Below, in pieces: positions 32,567-41,559 of a DNA stretch of 43,581 nucleotides (position 1 is the first letter of the stretch; every line of letters starts with the position of its first letter). The stretch is from Bacillota bacterium (GTDB taxonomy: Bacteria; Bacillota_I; Bacilli_A; Erysipelotrichales; Erysipelotrichaceae). Both the position numbers and the translations under genes were made by a program. The notes under the pieces are model-generated. The model did not search any database and had not been told where the DNA came from. It was given only the letters and a program-made list of their open reading frames with translations. The stretch lies in contig JAUNDJ010000006.1 in NCBI GenBank assembly GCA_030526175.1, positions 1 to 43,581 on the forward strand, written 5' to 3'.

Positions 32567-32600
32567 AAAAAAAGAAAAGTAAGAACTACTCCTACTTTTC
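32567..32600 (-). terminator. Intrinsic terminator of the trmH-to-tpk gene run
   Basis: GAAAAGTA (32574-32581) pairs with TACTTTTC (32593-32600) and the pairing can continue three more pairs inward. On the minus strand a run of seven Ts follows. The tpk stop codon overlaps the outer stem. Confidence 0.8.
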
Positions 32601-33194
32601 ATTACTTTGTATACATAATACACTTCCACTTTTTATTTCTACTGTTCCTTCTTCTTGGGCAATAGAATTTGATACTGTAAAAATATCTTGAACGTTAATC
32701 GATTTTTCGGATAAGTTATATAAAAAACCAGATAAGCTCAATGTCGTTTTTTCACAAGCAAAAAATGAAATGTGACGATAATCATTTTTTATTTTATGTT
32801 TTCCTTTTTTCAATAAGAATATTTTTTGAGACTCATCTTCCAAAACAACCTCTGGAAATGAATACATTAACAATCGGATATTGGATAAAGTATGATCGAT
32901 TCGTCCAGAAATAGCTCCAAATAATGTTATTTTTTCATAGCCTCTTTCTTTACATAATCGAATCGCCAATTCACTATCGGTCTCATCTTTCATTACTGGA
33001 TGTTGAACAATTTCATAACCATCCAGTTTTTCAAAATCCTGACTGGACATAGAATCAAAATCTCCCACACAAAATTTCAATGGTAAATGATTTTCTAAAA
33101 TTCGTAAGCTACCAGCATCTACACCTACATAATCCACATCTTTATACATCGGAATCTTCTTTGCTAAAGGTGTAATTAAATAAACGGATTTCAT
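32592..33194 (-). CDS. Thiamine pyrophosphokinase
   Basis: Transfers pyrophosphate from ATP to thiamine to give thiamine diphosphate, the cofactor of Dxs in this window. The two signature stretches are FCVGDFDSMS (about 41-50) and HPVMKDETDSELAI (about 62-75), followed by LFGAISGRIDHTLSNI. 200 residues, close to the usual size. Overlaps rpe by four bases (ATGA). Homologous to B. subtilis thiN (yloS), which has the same place after rpe. No TPP riboswitch precedes it. Confidence 0.93.
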   Translation of the reverse strand: MKSVYLITPLAKKIPMYKDVDYVGVDAGSLRILENHLPLKFCVGDFDSMSSQDFEKLDGYEIVQHPVMKDETDSELAIRLCKERGYEKITLFGAISGRIDHTLSNIRLLMYSFPEVVLEDESQKIFLLKKGKHKIKNDYRHISFFACEKTTLSLSGFLYNLSEKSINVQDIFTVSNSIAQEEGTVEIKSGSVLCIQSNEK

Positions 33195-33850
33195 CTTAAC
33201 AATCCTTCAATTGTTTCTTTAATATCATTTTTGAATACATAGCTTCCAGCTACTAATGTGTCACAACCAGCCTCTAGTGCTTTTTTATACGTATCTCCAT
33301 TGATTCCTCCATCAATTTCAATACGATAATTCAAATTCAATTCCGTGCGTTTATTATATAACCATTTTACTTTTTCCAATTGATCTTCCATAAATGATTG
33401 ACCACCAAATCCTGGTTCTACACTCATGATTAAAACCATATCCACTTTTGATAATAAAGATTCGAAAGATTCAATAGGAGTTCCTGGTTTCACTGTAAAT
33501 CCACATTGTACACCTTGCGCTTTAATTTCATCTAATAACGAAGAAATCTTTTCTAAATCGTTGTCTTGACTTTCTGTATGAAAAACAATCATATCTGCTC
33601 CAGCTTTAATAAATATTGGTGCATAGAATTTTGGATCACTGACCATTAAGTGTACATCTAAAAATAAATCTGTCCCTTTTTTAAATGCTTTTAAAATATC
33701 TGGACCAAAAGAAATATTTGGCACAAAATGTCCATCCATTACATCAAAGTGTAACCATTTTGCTTTGGATTCGTTCAATTCCTTCATTTGTTCTTTTGTA
33801 TTCGTATAATCCAGTGACAAAACCGATGGTGAAATAATTAATTCGTTCAT
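33191..33850 (-). CDS. rpe: Ribulose-phosphate 3-epimerase
   Basis: A TIM-barrel metal enzyme of the pentose phosphate pathway interconverting ribulose-5-phosphate and xylulose-5-phosphate. Start ISPSVLSLDY with the conserved Ser and Asp; LHFDVMDGHFVPNISFGP (about 33-50) with metal-ligand His and Asp; LVMSVEPGFGGQSF and IEIDGGIN near the C-terminus. 219 residues, complete. TAATG overlap with rsgA and a strong AAAGGAGGG site. Confidence 0.97.
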   Translation of the reverse strand: MNELIISPSVLSLDYTNTKEQMKELNESKAKWLHFDVMDGHFVPNISFGPDILKAFKKGTDLFLDVHLMVSDPKFYAPIFIKAGADMIVFHTESQDNDLEKISSLLDEIKAQGVQCGFTVKPGTPIESFESLLSKVDMVLIMSVEPGFGGQSFMEDQLEKVKWLYNKRTELNLNYRIEIDGGINGDTYKKALEAGCDTLVAGSYVFKNDIKETIEGLLR

Positions 33851-34695
33851 TAGACTAAGCCCTCCTTTATCGCTTTATAGTCTTCATACATATATGGATT
33901 GATCATACCATTTTCCAACGCCGCTTTTATCGAACACATTGGTTCATGAATATGAACACAATCGTTGAATTTACATTGATTTAAATATGGTTGAAAATCT
34001 TTTATCACCTCATCAAGATGCGAGGTATCTAACCGTGTAAAATCTAAACTTGAGAAACCAGGTGTATCCGCTACCCATCCATCACAAATATCGTGTAACT
34101 CACAATGGCGAGTCGTGTGCTTACCACGACCTAATGCTTTTGAAATCTCTTGTATCTGTAAAGTAAAACTAGGTTCGATACGATTCAACAAGGAACTCTT
34201 TCCAGCTCCTGATTGACCACATAATACGCTAATTTTATCTCGTAAAACATCTTCTAACTCTTTTGTATCACGATTTGGGTCGGTATATACCACTTTGTAT
34301 CCTGCTTTTCGATACCAGTCTAAAATCTTTTCTATCTCATCCATGTTTGGAGCTATATCCGATTTCGTAATACAAATTACAGGTTCCACGTGAGCCAGAC
34401 TAACCAATATAATCAATCTATTTAACAAGTGAACAGAAAAGTCTGGATCCTTGCAGCTTGTAACAATTAAAGCTTGATCTACATTTGAAATAGCCGGTCT
34501 TAAAAGCTTATTCTTTCTTTCACAGACAGAGTGAATACGATATGAATCGTCAAACTCCTCAAAAACAACGATATCTCCAACACAAGGTTTTTCTTTTAAA
34601 CGCATTTTTCCTCTTGGTGAAGCAACATAATACTTTCCATCTAAAAAAATGGTATATTGATTTGAAATAATTTTTGTTAATAATCCTTTTTTCAT
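33850..34695 (-). CDS. rsgA: Ribosome small subunit-dependent GTPase RsgA
   Basis: A circularly permuted GTPase that checks late 30S assembly. N-terminal OB fold (about 1-65); G4 ITKSD, then G1 GQSGAGKSSLLN and G3 DTPGFSSLD in the permuted order; C-terminal zinc finger C-x5-C-H-x6-C (CKFNDCVHIHEPMC). 281 residues, complete. It starts two bases after prkC and, unlike its neighbours, has no ribosome-binding site; a -10-like element in the prkC tail points to a nearly leaderless second transcript. See the findings. Confidence 0.95.
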   Translation of the reverse strand: MKKGLLTKIISNQYTIFLDGKYYVASPRGKMRLKEKPCVGDIVVFEEFDDSYRIHSVCERKNKLLRPAISNVDQALIVTSCKDPDFSVHLLNRLIILVSLAHVEPVICITKSDIAPNMDEIEKILDWYRKAGYKVVYTDPNRDTKELEDVLRDKISVLCGQSGAGKSSLLNRIEPSFTLQIQEISKALGRGKHTTRHCELHDICDGWVADTPGFSSLDFTRLDTSHLDEVIKDFQPYLNQCKFNDCVHIHEPMCSIKAALENGMINPYMYEDYKAIKEGLV

Positions 34696-34696
34696 A

Positions 34697-36364
34697 TTAA
34701 TTATAGTATAGCACTATGACACTATCTGTTCCTTCCTGTACATATAAAGTTCCAATTCCAGGCATTACGTTTACCACAGTATTATAGCCTACAATTCGAT
34801 TTGCGTATGGTTTTTTTATAACCGCAATGCCTTGATCGTGCAGATAGTCAATCAATGCATCAACATCTTGTCCAATCCAATCTTGTGAAACGATAATTTG
34901 CGGATACTGGCTCACGACAAAGTGTATTGTTTCATTCCCTACTGGATCAATTCTCTTTCCAGGATTTAAAATAGACTGTTCCAAAATAACACCCGGTTCC
35001 ATATCCGCTGTATTGCGATACTCAATTTCATAATTTAGTACAACACCTAGATTTGCCAAATTATTTTGTACATCTACCAAATATTGATTCGTATAATCTT
35101 CTACTAAAAATGTCGGTCCTTTACATACCTTTAATACGATTTCAGTATCCTTCTTAACCACATCTCCTGGTACGATATTAGTTGTGATTACCTTTCCAGT
35201 CTCTACAGAATCATTTACTATTTCTTCTCGAACTATATGGTCCGTTTCAAATTTAGCTTCTTCCAATAAACGAACAGCTTCTTCAGGAGAATGGTTCGTT
35301 AAGTTAGGCATTTTTCTATATCCCATGACACCATTGATCCGAATAAAACCAAACATTGTCAAAAACAAGAACATAAGAGCTATGACAATAATGGATATAC
35401 AGCTTGTAATGGCAACATTAAGAAGCTTATAATATGGAATTTTTCTTTCCTTTTCATTTTCACCATATTCAATGATTACTTTTCCATTTTCAACTTTCAC
35501 CTTTTTGATTGGTTTTGTTTCAATTAAGATCCGTTCATCAAAACGACGTTCCATATCAAAACAGTGATTTAGTTCATACAACATTTCACTGGCGCTTTGA
35601 TAACGATCTTTGCAGTCTTTCGCTGTGGCCTTAATGATGATGTTTTCTACGGATTGCGGAATACCCGAATTTAAATTTCTCACAAAAGGAAGTGGTTCTG
35701 TTAAGTGTTTAACAGCTATTTCAGTAGGTGTATTTCCTCGAAATGGAACTATACCTGTCAACAATTCAAAAAATACGATTCCTAAAGAATAAATATCCAC
35801 TTGTGCATTTGGTTCTTTTCCTTGTGCCGTTTCTGGCGCTAAATAATGAGCAGAACCCATTACCGCATTATTCATAGTTAATTGAACCGCATCCCCAGCA
35901 ATCGCAATTCCAAAGTCTGTAATTTTAATAGTTCCATCATCTTTCACTAGAACATTTTGAGGCTTAATGTCTCTATGAATTATTTGATTGCGATGCGCTT
36001 CACAAATAGCCCCTGTTAATTGGGTCATAATATTTACGGATTCTTTTACATCCAATGCACCTCGATAACTAATCAATTCTTTTAATGTACGACCTTTTAC
36101 GTATTCCATTACAATATAGTGTAAATTTTCATATTCCCCTACATCATAAATGTCCACCACATTTGGATGAGACATTCGACTGGCAGCACTGGCTTCGCGT
36201 TGAAATCTTACTAATGCCATTGGATCTCGGCTTAATTTTTCACGTAAGACTTTTACTGCGACAATACGATTTAATATTGTATCCTGTGCTTTATATACAT
36301 CGGCCATTCCCCCTTGACCAATTATGGAGATCACTTTATATCGATTAGCGATCTTTTCAATCAT
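34697..36364 (-). CDS. prkC: PASTA-domain serine/threonine protein kinase PrkC
   Basis: A Hanks-type kinase with an extracellular sensor of muropeptide or lipid II. Kinase domain about 1-265: GQGGMADVYKA, VAVKVLREK, catalytic HRDIKPQNVLV, DFGIA and SAHYLAPETAQG. One membrane segment near 310-335. The outside part carries two clear PASTA units (about 345-485) and a third, weaker one to the end (about 490-555). 555 residues against about 650 in B. subtilis. Overlaps the phosphatase gene by eight bases; GAGGGTGA precedes the ATG. Likely targets include wall-synthesis proteins, but none can be named from sequence. Confidence 0.95.
   Translation of the reverse strand: MIEKIANRYKVISIIGQGGMADVYKAQDTILNRIVAVKVLREKLSRDPMALVRFQREASAASRMSHPNVVDIYDVGEYENLHYIVMEYVKGRTLKELISYRGALDVKESVNIMTQLTGAICEAHRNQIIHRDIKPQNVLVKDDGTIKITDFGIAIAGDAVQLTMNNAVMGSAHYLAPETAQGKEPNAQVDIYSLGIVFFELLTGIVPFRGNTPTEIAVKHLTEPLPFVRNLNSGIPQSVENIIIKATAKDCKDRYQSASEMLYELNHCFDMERRFDERILIETKPIKKVKVENGKVIIEYGENEKERKIPYYKLLNVAITSCISIIVIALMFLFLTMFGFIRINGVMGYRKMPNLTNHSPEEAVRLLEEAKFETDHIVREEIVNDSVETGKVITTNIVPGDVVKKDTEIVLKVCKGPTFLVEDYTNQYLVDVQNNLANLGVVLNYEIEYRNTADMEPGVILEQSILNPGKRIDPVGNETIHFVVSQYPQIIVSQDWIGQDVDALIDYLHDQGIAVIKKPYANRIVGYNTVVNVMPGIGTLYVQEGTDSVIVLYYN
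34705..34713 (-). promoter_or_regulatory. Possible extended -10 (TGCTATACT) for rsgA inside the prkC end
   Basis: TGC-TATACT lies in the last codons of prkC. With six bases after the hexamer, +1 would be A34698, three bases before the rsgA ATG. An overlapping TATAAT (34700-34705) would place +1 inside the start codon. Confidence 0.45.
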
Positions 36365-37130
36365 TCAATTCACCCTCTTCTAAAAATGAATCTTCTGATT
36401 TCGTATTATCAATTAGAATCACAGTACAGTTGTCATATCCACCTGCATCATTAGCGGCAGATATCAATGAAGTAACCTTTTCCTTAATATTCAACGTAGA
36501 GCTAGTGACAATTTCTTCAATACTATCCTTTTCAACATAACCATGTAAACCATCGGAACAGATTAAAATATAATCGAAAGTAAATTCAATCTTATCAATA
36601 TCAATTCTGAAGATTCGCCATACCCCAAGTGCATTTGTCAATGTATTTTTCTGAACATGCGTTTTTGCTTCTTCCTCAGTGATTTTTCCTTCTTTCAGAA
36701 GTTTATTAATGACACTATGATCTTCTGTCATTTGAATAAAACCATCTTCATATTTAGCATATACGCGTGAATCTCCTACATTAAACATATAAGCTTTGCC
36801 TTTTGTGATTAAAACTCCTACGCAAGTGGTACCCATTCCTTTTTCATAAATATTATTCATGCTCTTGCTAAAAATTGTATCGTTAGCGGTATTTAGTGCT
36901 GTTTGTAACCACATATTCACTTGCGAATCGTTTTCAAATTCTGGTGCTTCCAAAAACAAGCTATAAATGGACTGTATAGCCGTAGAACTAGCTACTTCAC
37001 CAGCCAAGCTTCCACCAATCCCATCACAAACAACCGCCATCAAGTCTTTGTGACGGTTGTAGGCAACAAAATAATCATCTTCGTTTATTTCACGTCTTTT
37101 CCCAACGTCAGTACTTCCCCAGACTTTCAT
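36357..37130 (-). CDS. stp: PP2C-type serine/threonine phosphatase Stp/PrpC
   Basis: The partner phosphatase of PrkC; it removes phosphate from PrkC and its targets using two metal ions. Family motifs in order: GKRREINEDDYFV, VCDGIGGSLAGEVAS, NVGDSRVY, TEDHS, CSDGLHGYV and GGYDNCTVILI. 257 residues, complete, cytoplasmic. It precedes and overlaps prkC, as in most Firmicutes. AAAGG about 9 bases before the ATG, next to the rlmN stop. Confidence 0.96.
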   Translation of the reverse strand: MKVWGSTDVGKRREINEDDYFVAYNRHKDLMAVVCDGIGGSLAGEVASSTAIQSIYSLFLEAPEFENDSQVNMWLQTALNTANDTIFSKSMNNIYEKGMGTTCVGVLITKGKAYMFNVGDSRVYAKYEDGFIQMTEDHSVINKLLKEGKITEEEAKTHVQKNTLTNALGVWRIFRIDIDKIEFTFDYILICSDGLHGYVEKDSIEEIVTSSTLNIKEKVTSLISAANDAGGYDNCTVILIDNTKSEDSFLEEGELND

Positions 37131-37131
37131 A

Positions 37132-38181
37132 TTATCCAGCCTTTCTCATTTCTTTTATACGAAGCTGTCCACACGCTGCATCAATGTCATTCCCATGTTC
37201 TTTTCGAATTGTACAACGTACATTGTTCTTCATTAATTTATCATAAAATACCATGGCTTCATCGTGCGTAACGCTTTTGAATCCTTTTTCATCCACACTA
37301 TTATAAGGAATCAAATTCACATACGCATTATATCCTTTTAATAATTTTGCCAACTGTCTTGCATGAATGTCTTGATCGTTTACTCCTTTTAATAAAATAT
37401 ATTCAAAAGTTAAACGACGATTATTTTCTTCTCCGTAATATTTAATAGCTTCCATCAATTCTTCTAGTTTGTAAGCATGATTTACTGGCATTAATTCATC
37501 ACGTAGCTCGTTGTTAGGTGCATGCAAACTAATCGCCAAATTATATTGTGTATGTTCTTTGGCGAACTCATAAATCTTAGGAACAATACCACAAGTCGAA
37601 ATGGTAATATGACGAGCGCCGATTCCCAATCCACGATCGTGATTTACAGTGGATAAGAAATTCATCACATTTTCATAGTTATCAAATGGTTCTCCCGTCC
37701 CCATTACGACGATATGAGATAAACGATCCCCATTTCCTTCTTTATCCAATTCCTTTTGTACATATAATACTTGAGCAACCATTTCTCCCGCAGTTAAATT
37801 ACGCTTCTTTTTTGTTAATCCACTCGCACAAAAGGCGCATCCCATGTTACAACCTACTTGGCTAGAAACACAGATACTTTTTCCATAATCAAATACCATC
37901 ATAACGCTTTCTAATAAAGAACCGTCTTCTGTGGCAAATAAGAATTTTGTCGTACCATCACGAGATACTTGTTTACGTACTAGTGACAATGGATTCACAA
38001 TAAAATGTTCTTTTAATAATTCACGAGTATCTTTACTCAAGTTTGTCATTTCATCTATTTCAAAAACTCTAGAACGGTATAACCATTGGAAAATTTGGTG
38101 TCCACGAAAGGACTTCCAACCAAAATCTAGAGCTAATTCTCCCATTTGTTCGTAATTAAAATCGTATAAACTTTTTTTCAT
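37132..38181 (-). CDS. rlmN: Dual-specificity 23S rRNA/tRNA adenine C2-methyltransferase RlmN
   Basis: A radical-SAM enzyme that methylates A2503 of 23S rRNA and A37 of some tRNAs. The 4Fe-4S motif CNMGCAFC (C-x3-C-x2-C) is near residues 109-116, and MGTGEPFDNYENV follows. A C-terminal segment includes the partner cysteine (DIDAACGQLRIK). 349 residues, standard. It has its own extended -10 promoter in the gap after rsmB, and GGGAGGAAAG before the ATG. Confidence 0.97.
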   Translation of the reverse strand: MKKSLYDFNYEQMGELALDFGWKSFRGHQIFQWLYRSRVFEIDEMTNLSKDTRELLKEHFIVNPLSLVRKQVSRDGTTKFLFATEDGSLLESVMMVFDYGKSICVSSQVGCNMGCAFCASGLTKKKRNLTAGEMVAQVLYVQKELDKEGNGDRLSHIVVMGTGEPFDNYENVMNFLSTVNHDRGLGIGARHITISTCGIVPKIYEFAKEHTQYNLAISLHAPNNELRDELMPVNHAYKLEELMEAIKYYGEENNRRLTFEYILLKGVNDQDIHARQLAKLLKGYNAYVNLIPYNSVDEKGFKSVTHDEAMVFYDKLMKNNVRCTIRKEHGNDIDAACGQLRIKEMRKAG

Positions 38182-38202
38182 ACTTTCCTCCCATTAGCAC
38201 AT

Positions 38203-38211
38203 ATTGTATCA
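38203..38211 (-). promoter_or_regulatory. Extended -10 promoter (TGATACAAT) for rlmN and following genes
   Basis: TGA-TACAAT lies in the 38-base gap between rsmB and rlmN, 22 bases before the rlmN ATG. No terminator separates the genes, so it would add to read-through from trmH-priA-rsmB. Confidence 0.65.
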
Positions 38212-38219
38212 AAATTCGA

Positions 38220-39440
38220 TTAGGAATTCACTTTTTTTATACGCGCCATATAGAATCCTTCTTTTTTCAAAGAAGGATAAACACACTTTTCTTCTTCTAG
38301 TACAAAATTTGGATTTTCTTTCAAAAATAAAGCGACTTGTTTTTCATTTTCCTTTTTATTCATTGTGCAAGTTGAATAAACAAGTTTACCACCCACTTTT
38401 AGATGTTCACATGCGCTTTTTAGGATAGCTTGTTGTAAAGGAATAAGCGTATCCATATCTGCAGAATTCATATGCATTTTTATATCCGGTTTACGAGATA
38501 AGACACCATAACCAGAACAAGGAACATCACACAAAATACGATCGTATTCATCAAATGCGTCAAGTTGTGTTGCATCTTGATTCTTAACATGGACGATATG
38601 TATACCTAAGCGCATTGCATCTTGTTCAATTAGCTCACAACGATGCGCATGAATATCTAAAGCGGTAATAGAACCGATATTATTCATGTGTTCGGCTAGT
38701 GCAAACGTTTTCGTTCCTGGAGCAGCACAAGTATCCAATACGGACATACCTTCTTCTACTTGTAAGAATTCACTGATCAAATAAGAGCCTTCATCTTGAA
38801 CCGACATCTTTCCTTCGACATATAAGATATTATTGGAAATATCATTTCCATTGTATATATATAACGGATCTTGATATCGCATAATCTCTTTTTGTTGTAA
38901 AAAAGCTTCTTCCGATATTTTTAAACCGTTTCTTCGTACATAGATTGGAAGTGTTGCGCAAGTACTTTGTGCAAATTCTTTATATCGCTCTGGATATTGT
39001 GCCTTCCACATTTGAATCAACCATTTTGGACAAGAATACTGAATCGAAGTAGCTTCAACCTCTTCTTCTGGAAGAACGATTTCTTTTTCAACAACTTTTC
39101 TTAATATCGCATTCACGAAACCTGAAGCTTTTGGATTTATTTTTTTCAACAATGAAACGGCTTCGTCTATGATGGCATAGCTAGGCACTTTATCCAAAAA
39201 TTTTATTTGATAGACACTCATGCTCAACAATATCTGAATACGTTTATTTGGTTTCTTTTTCACAAACTGTGACCAAATATATTCACAATACTGATAATTC
39301 TGTAAAGTTCCATAAAATATATGAGTAGCCAGTGCCTGATCTTTTTTCTCAACCAAATATAGATTCTTTTTTATATATAAATTTGAATATTGTTTATTCA
39401 TAATGACTTCACATAAGCCATTCCATACCCATTTTCTCAT
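38220..39440 (-). CDS. rsmB: 16S rRNA (cytosine-967-C5)-methyltransferase
   Basis: N-terminal NusB-like RNA-binding domain (about 1-130), then a SAM-dependent m5C methyltransferase: LDTCAAPGTKTFAL, ALDIHAHR, DRILCDVPCSGYGVL and VYSTCTMNKKENE with the catalytic cysteine. An open frame begins five codons upstream inside priA, but ATG at 39440 is chosen: GGAGG is six bases before it, and it matches the usual RsmB start. The resulting length is 406. It starts one base after the priA stop. In B. subtilis def and fmt lie between priA and rsmB; both are missing here. Confidence 0.95.
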   Translation of the reverse strand: MRKWVWNGLCEVIMNKQYSNLYIKKNLYLVEKKDQALATHIFYGTLQNYQYCEYIWSQFVKKKPNKRIQILLSMSVYQIKFLDKVPSYAIIDEAVSLLKKINPKASGFVNAILRKVVEKEIVLPEEEVEATSIQYSCPKWLIQMWKAQYPERYKEFAQSTCATLPIYVRRNGLKISEEAFLQQKEIMRYQDPLYIYNGNDISNNILYVEGKMSVQDEGSYLISEFLQVEEGMSVLDTCAAPGTKTFALAEHMNNIGSITALDIHAHRCELIEQDAMRLGIHIVHVKNQDATQLDAFDEYDRILCDVPCSGYGVLSRKPDIKMHMNSADMDTLIPLQQAILKSACEHLKVGGKLVYSTCTMNKKENEKQVALFLKENPNFVLEEEKCVYPSLKKEGFYMARIKKVNS

Positions 39441-39441
39441 C

Positions 39442-41559
39442 TTATTCCTCCACATACATCGGATGCATATTTATATCCATTTTTACATTTCTGTGCTTTT
39501 TACTATATATATCCACCCACGCTTGTACACTATGTTCCAAAATTTCTATCGAATTCGCTTTCAGCAACAAGCGAACTCTTCTTTGTTTGTTTCGCATACT
39601 AATTTCAATAGGCCCTAATACCTTACAATCTTTAAAAAATTGTTTAGCGTCTTGTGCAATACGTAACGAATCTTCTATTTTTTGGGAAGAAAAAATGATG
39701 GAACACAAAAAAGAATAGGGAGGATACCAACCTAAATGACGGTATTTCATTTCTTGGTTAAAAAACGAAATATAGTTATGTTCCATTACACTTTGGATCA
39801 CAAAATGTTCTGGTTGGAAAGTTTGAATAAAAACTTCTCCCTTTTGATTTCCTCGTCCGCTACGACCACTAGCTTGTTCTAAAATTTGATAAGCACTTTC
39901 GCTAGAACGATAATCTTGGCGAATTAATGCCGCATCGGCATTAATGATACCAACACAAGTCACTTTTTCAAAATCCAAACCTTTTGTGATCATCTGTGTC
40001 CCTAATAAAATATCTCCATCTTTTTCAAATTCTTCTAATAAAGTTTTATGTGCATTTTTTCTTCTCGTACTATCCTGATCCATTCGAACAATTTTTTGTT
40101 CTGGAAAAATCATTTTCATAAGCTCTTCTAATTTTTCTGTTCCCATTCCAGTTTGAAAAAATGAATGTCCCTTGCACTTCGGACAGGTGTTTGTAAAAGG
40201 ATAACTATTTCCACAAATATGACAGATACAAGCGTTCTCTTTTTTGTGATAAGACAAAGCTATACCACAATCTGGACACAATAACACTTCCTGACAATCT
40301 TGACATCGAACAATCGGAATATAGCCTCGACGATTCAATAAGAGTATTACTTGTTCGTTTTTCGCAAAACGATTTCGCATAGCTTGTTCTAAAGTTTGAC
40401 TAATGCCAAAGCGAGCTTTTTCTTTTCGCATATCAATCACATGGATATCTGGCATTGAATCATTAATACGTTTTGTCAATGTTACAAGTTTATATACATT
40501 TTTATAAGCACGAGCATAACTTTCTAAGCTCGGTGTCGCAGAAGCTAGAACGCATTTACAACGATGGTATTCTGCTCTTTTCAAAGCAATATCACGAGTA
40601 TGATATCTTGGCATCTGATCTTGCTTGTAACTATTATCATGTTCCTCGTCCATCAAAATCAATCCTAGATTTTGAAAAGGCATGAACACAGCGGAACGAG
40701 TCCCTACGACTATGTTGACCTGATTCGACTTAACCAATTGGTATTGATCGTATTTTTCTTGAGCCGATAGACGTGAATGAAAAATGGCAATATCTTGCCC
40801 AAAACGAGCCGATACACGTTGAATCATCATAGGAGTTAGACCAATTTCAGGAACTAGGAATAATACTTGCTTTCCTTCTCTTAAAACATTTAGTGCCAAT
40901 TGTAGAAACACTTCTGTTTTTCCCGAACCTGTTACTCCATGTAACAAATAAACGTTTTCCGCTCCATTTTGAATCTTTTCAATAGCCATCTTTTGTTCAG
41001 GCTTTAATTCTACTTCTTTATCTTTTGCCCATTCCACTAGATTTCGGTGCTTCTCTTTTAAAACAATTTGAACAACACCTTTTTCAATCAAAGTTTTTGC
41101 CACACTTTTTGCGACTTTTCGAAATTGTGTGGCAGGCATCGGAAAACTTAATGTATCCATAATTTCTTGTTGACGTTTGGTTAAAGGGATTACGAAATCC
41201 TTCTTTTCAACAAATTCTTCATAAATTATTTTTTCATGATTACTTTGTGGTCTGAGAGCAGGAGGAAGTAATATTTTGAAACAACTGATTTTACTTGCCA
41301 CATAATGATTACTCATGTAATCGGCTAGTTGTAACAATTCTTCATTCAATAAAGGCTCTGAATCTATCACTTCTGCTACAAATTTAATATTCTCTAAAGT
41401 AGTAGTGTCTGTTACTTTTTCTACAAAACCGACTAATTCCTGGTTTCCAAAAGGCACTCGAACCCGACATCCAACTTCTACTTCTTGTTGACACGCATAT
41501 GTAAAGGTTTTATTTAATGATAATGTGTTATGTTCAATATAAACCTCTACATATTTCAT
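39442..41559 (-). CDS. priA: Primosomal protein N' (replication restart helicase PriA)
   Basis: A DEAH-box 3'-5' helicase that reloads the replisome at broken forks. N-terminal 3'-DNA-binding domain (about 1-100); Walker A LLHGVTGSGKTEVFL, LMDEEHDNSYKQ and the SATPSLES motif; zinc-binding insertion with four CxxC pairs (CQDCQE, CPDC, CHIC, CPKC); then GTQMITKGLDF and EQASGRSGRG. 705 residues, a little shorter than Bacillus PriA (about 805), mainly in the N-terminal part. Overlaps trmH by four bases (ATGA). Confidence 0.97.
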   Translation of the reverse strand: MKYVEVYIEHNTLSLNKTFTYACQQEVEVGCRVRVPFGNQELVGFVEKVTDTTTLENIKFVAEVIDSEPLLNEELLQLADYMSNHYVASKISCFKILLPPALRPQSNHEKIIYEEFVEKKDFVIPLTKRQQEIMDTLSFPMPATQFRKVAKSVAKTLIEKGVVQIVLKEKHRNLVEWAKDKEVELKPEQKMAIEKIQNGAENVYLLHGVTGSGKTEVFLQLALNVLREGKQVLFLVPEIGLTPMMIQRVSARFGQDIAIFHSRLSAQEKYDQYQLVKSNQVNIVVGTRSAVFMPFQNLGLILMDEEHDNSYKQDQMPRYHTRDIALKRAEYHRCKCVLASATPSLESYARAYKNVYKLVTLTKRINDSMPDIHVIDMRKEKARFGISQTLEQAMRNRFAKNEQVILLLNRRGYIPIVRCQDCQEVLLCPDCGIALSYHKKENACICHICGNSYPFTNTCPKCKGHSFFQTGMGTEKLEELMKMIFPEQKIVRMDQDSTRRKNAHKTLLEEFEKDGDILLGTQMITKGLDFEKVTCVGIINADAALIRQDYRSSESAYQILEQASGRSGRGNQKGEVFIQTFQPEHFVIQSVMEHNYISFFNQEMKYRHLGWYPPYSFLCSIIFSSQKIEDSLRIAQDAKQFFKDCKVLGPIEISMRNKQRRVRLLLKANSIEILEHSVQAWVDIYSKKHRNVKMDINMHPMYVEE

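Noticed and set aside
33191-33230. TPP or other riboswitch controlling tpk, or an FMN riboswitch controlling ribF
   Set aside because: Both genes overlap the stop codon of the preceding gene, leaving no leader for a riboswitch.
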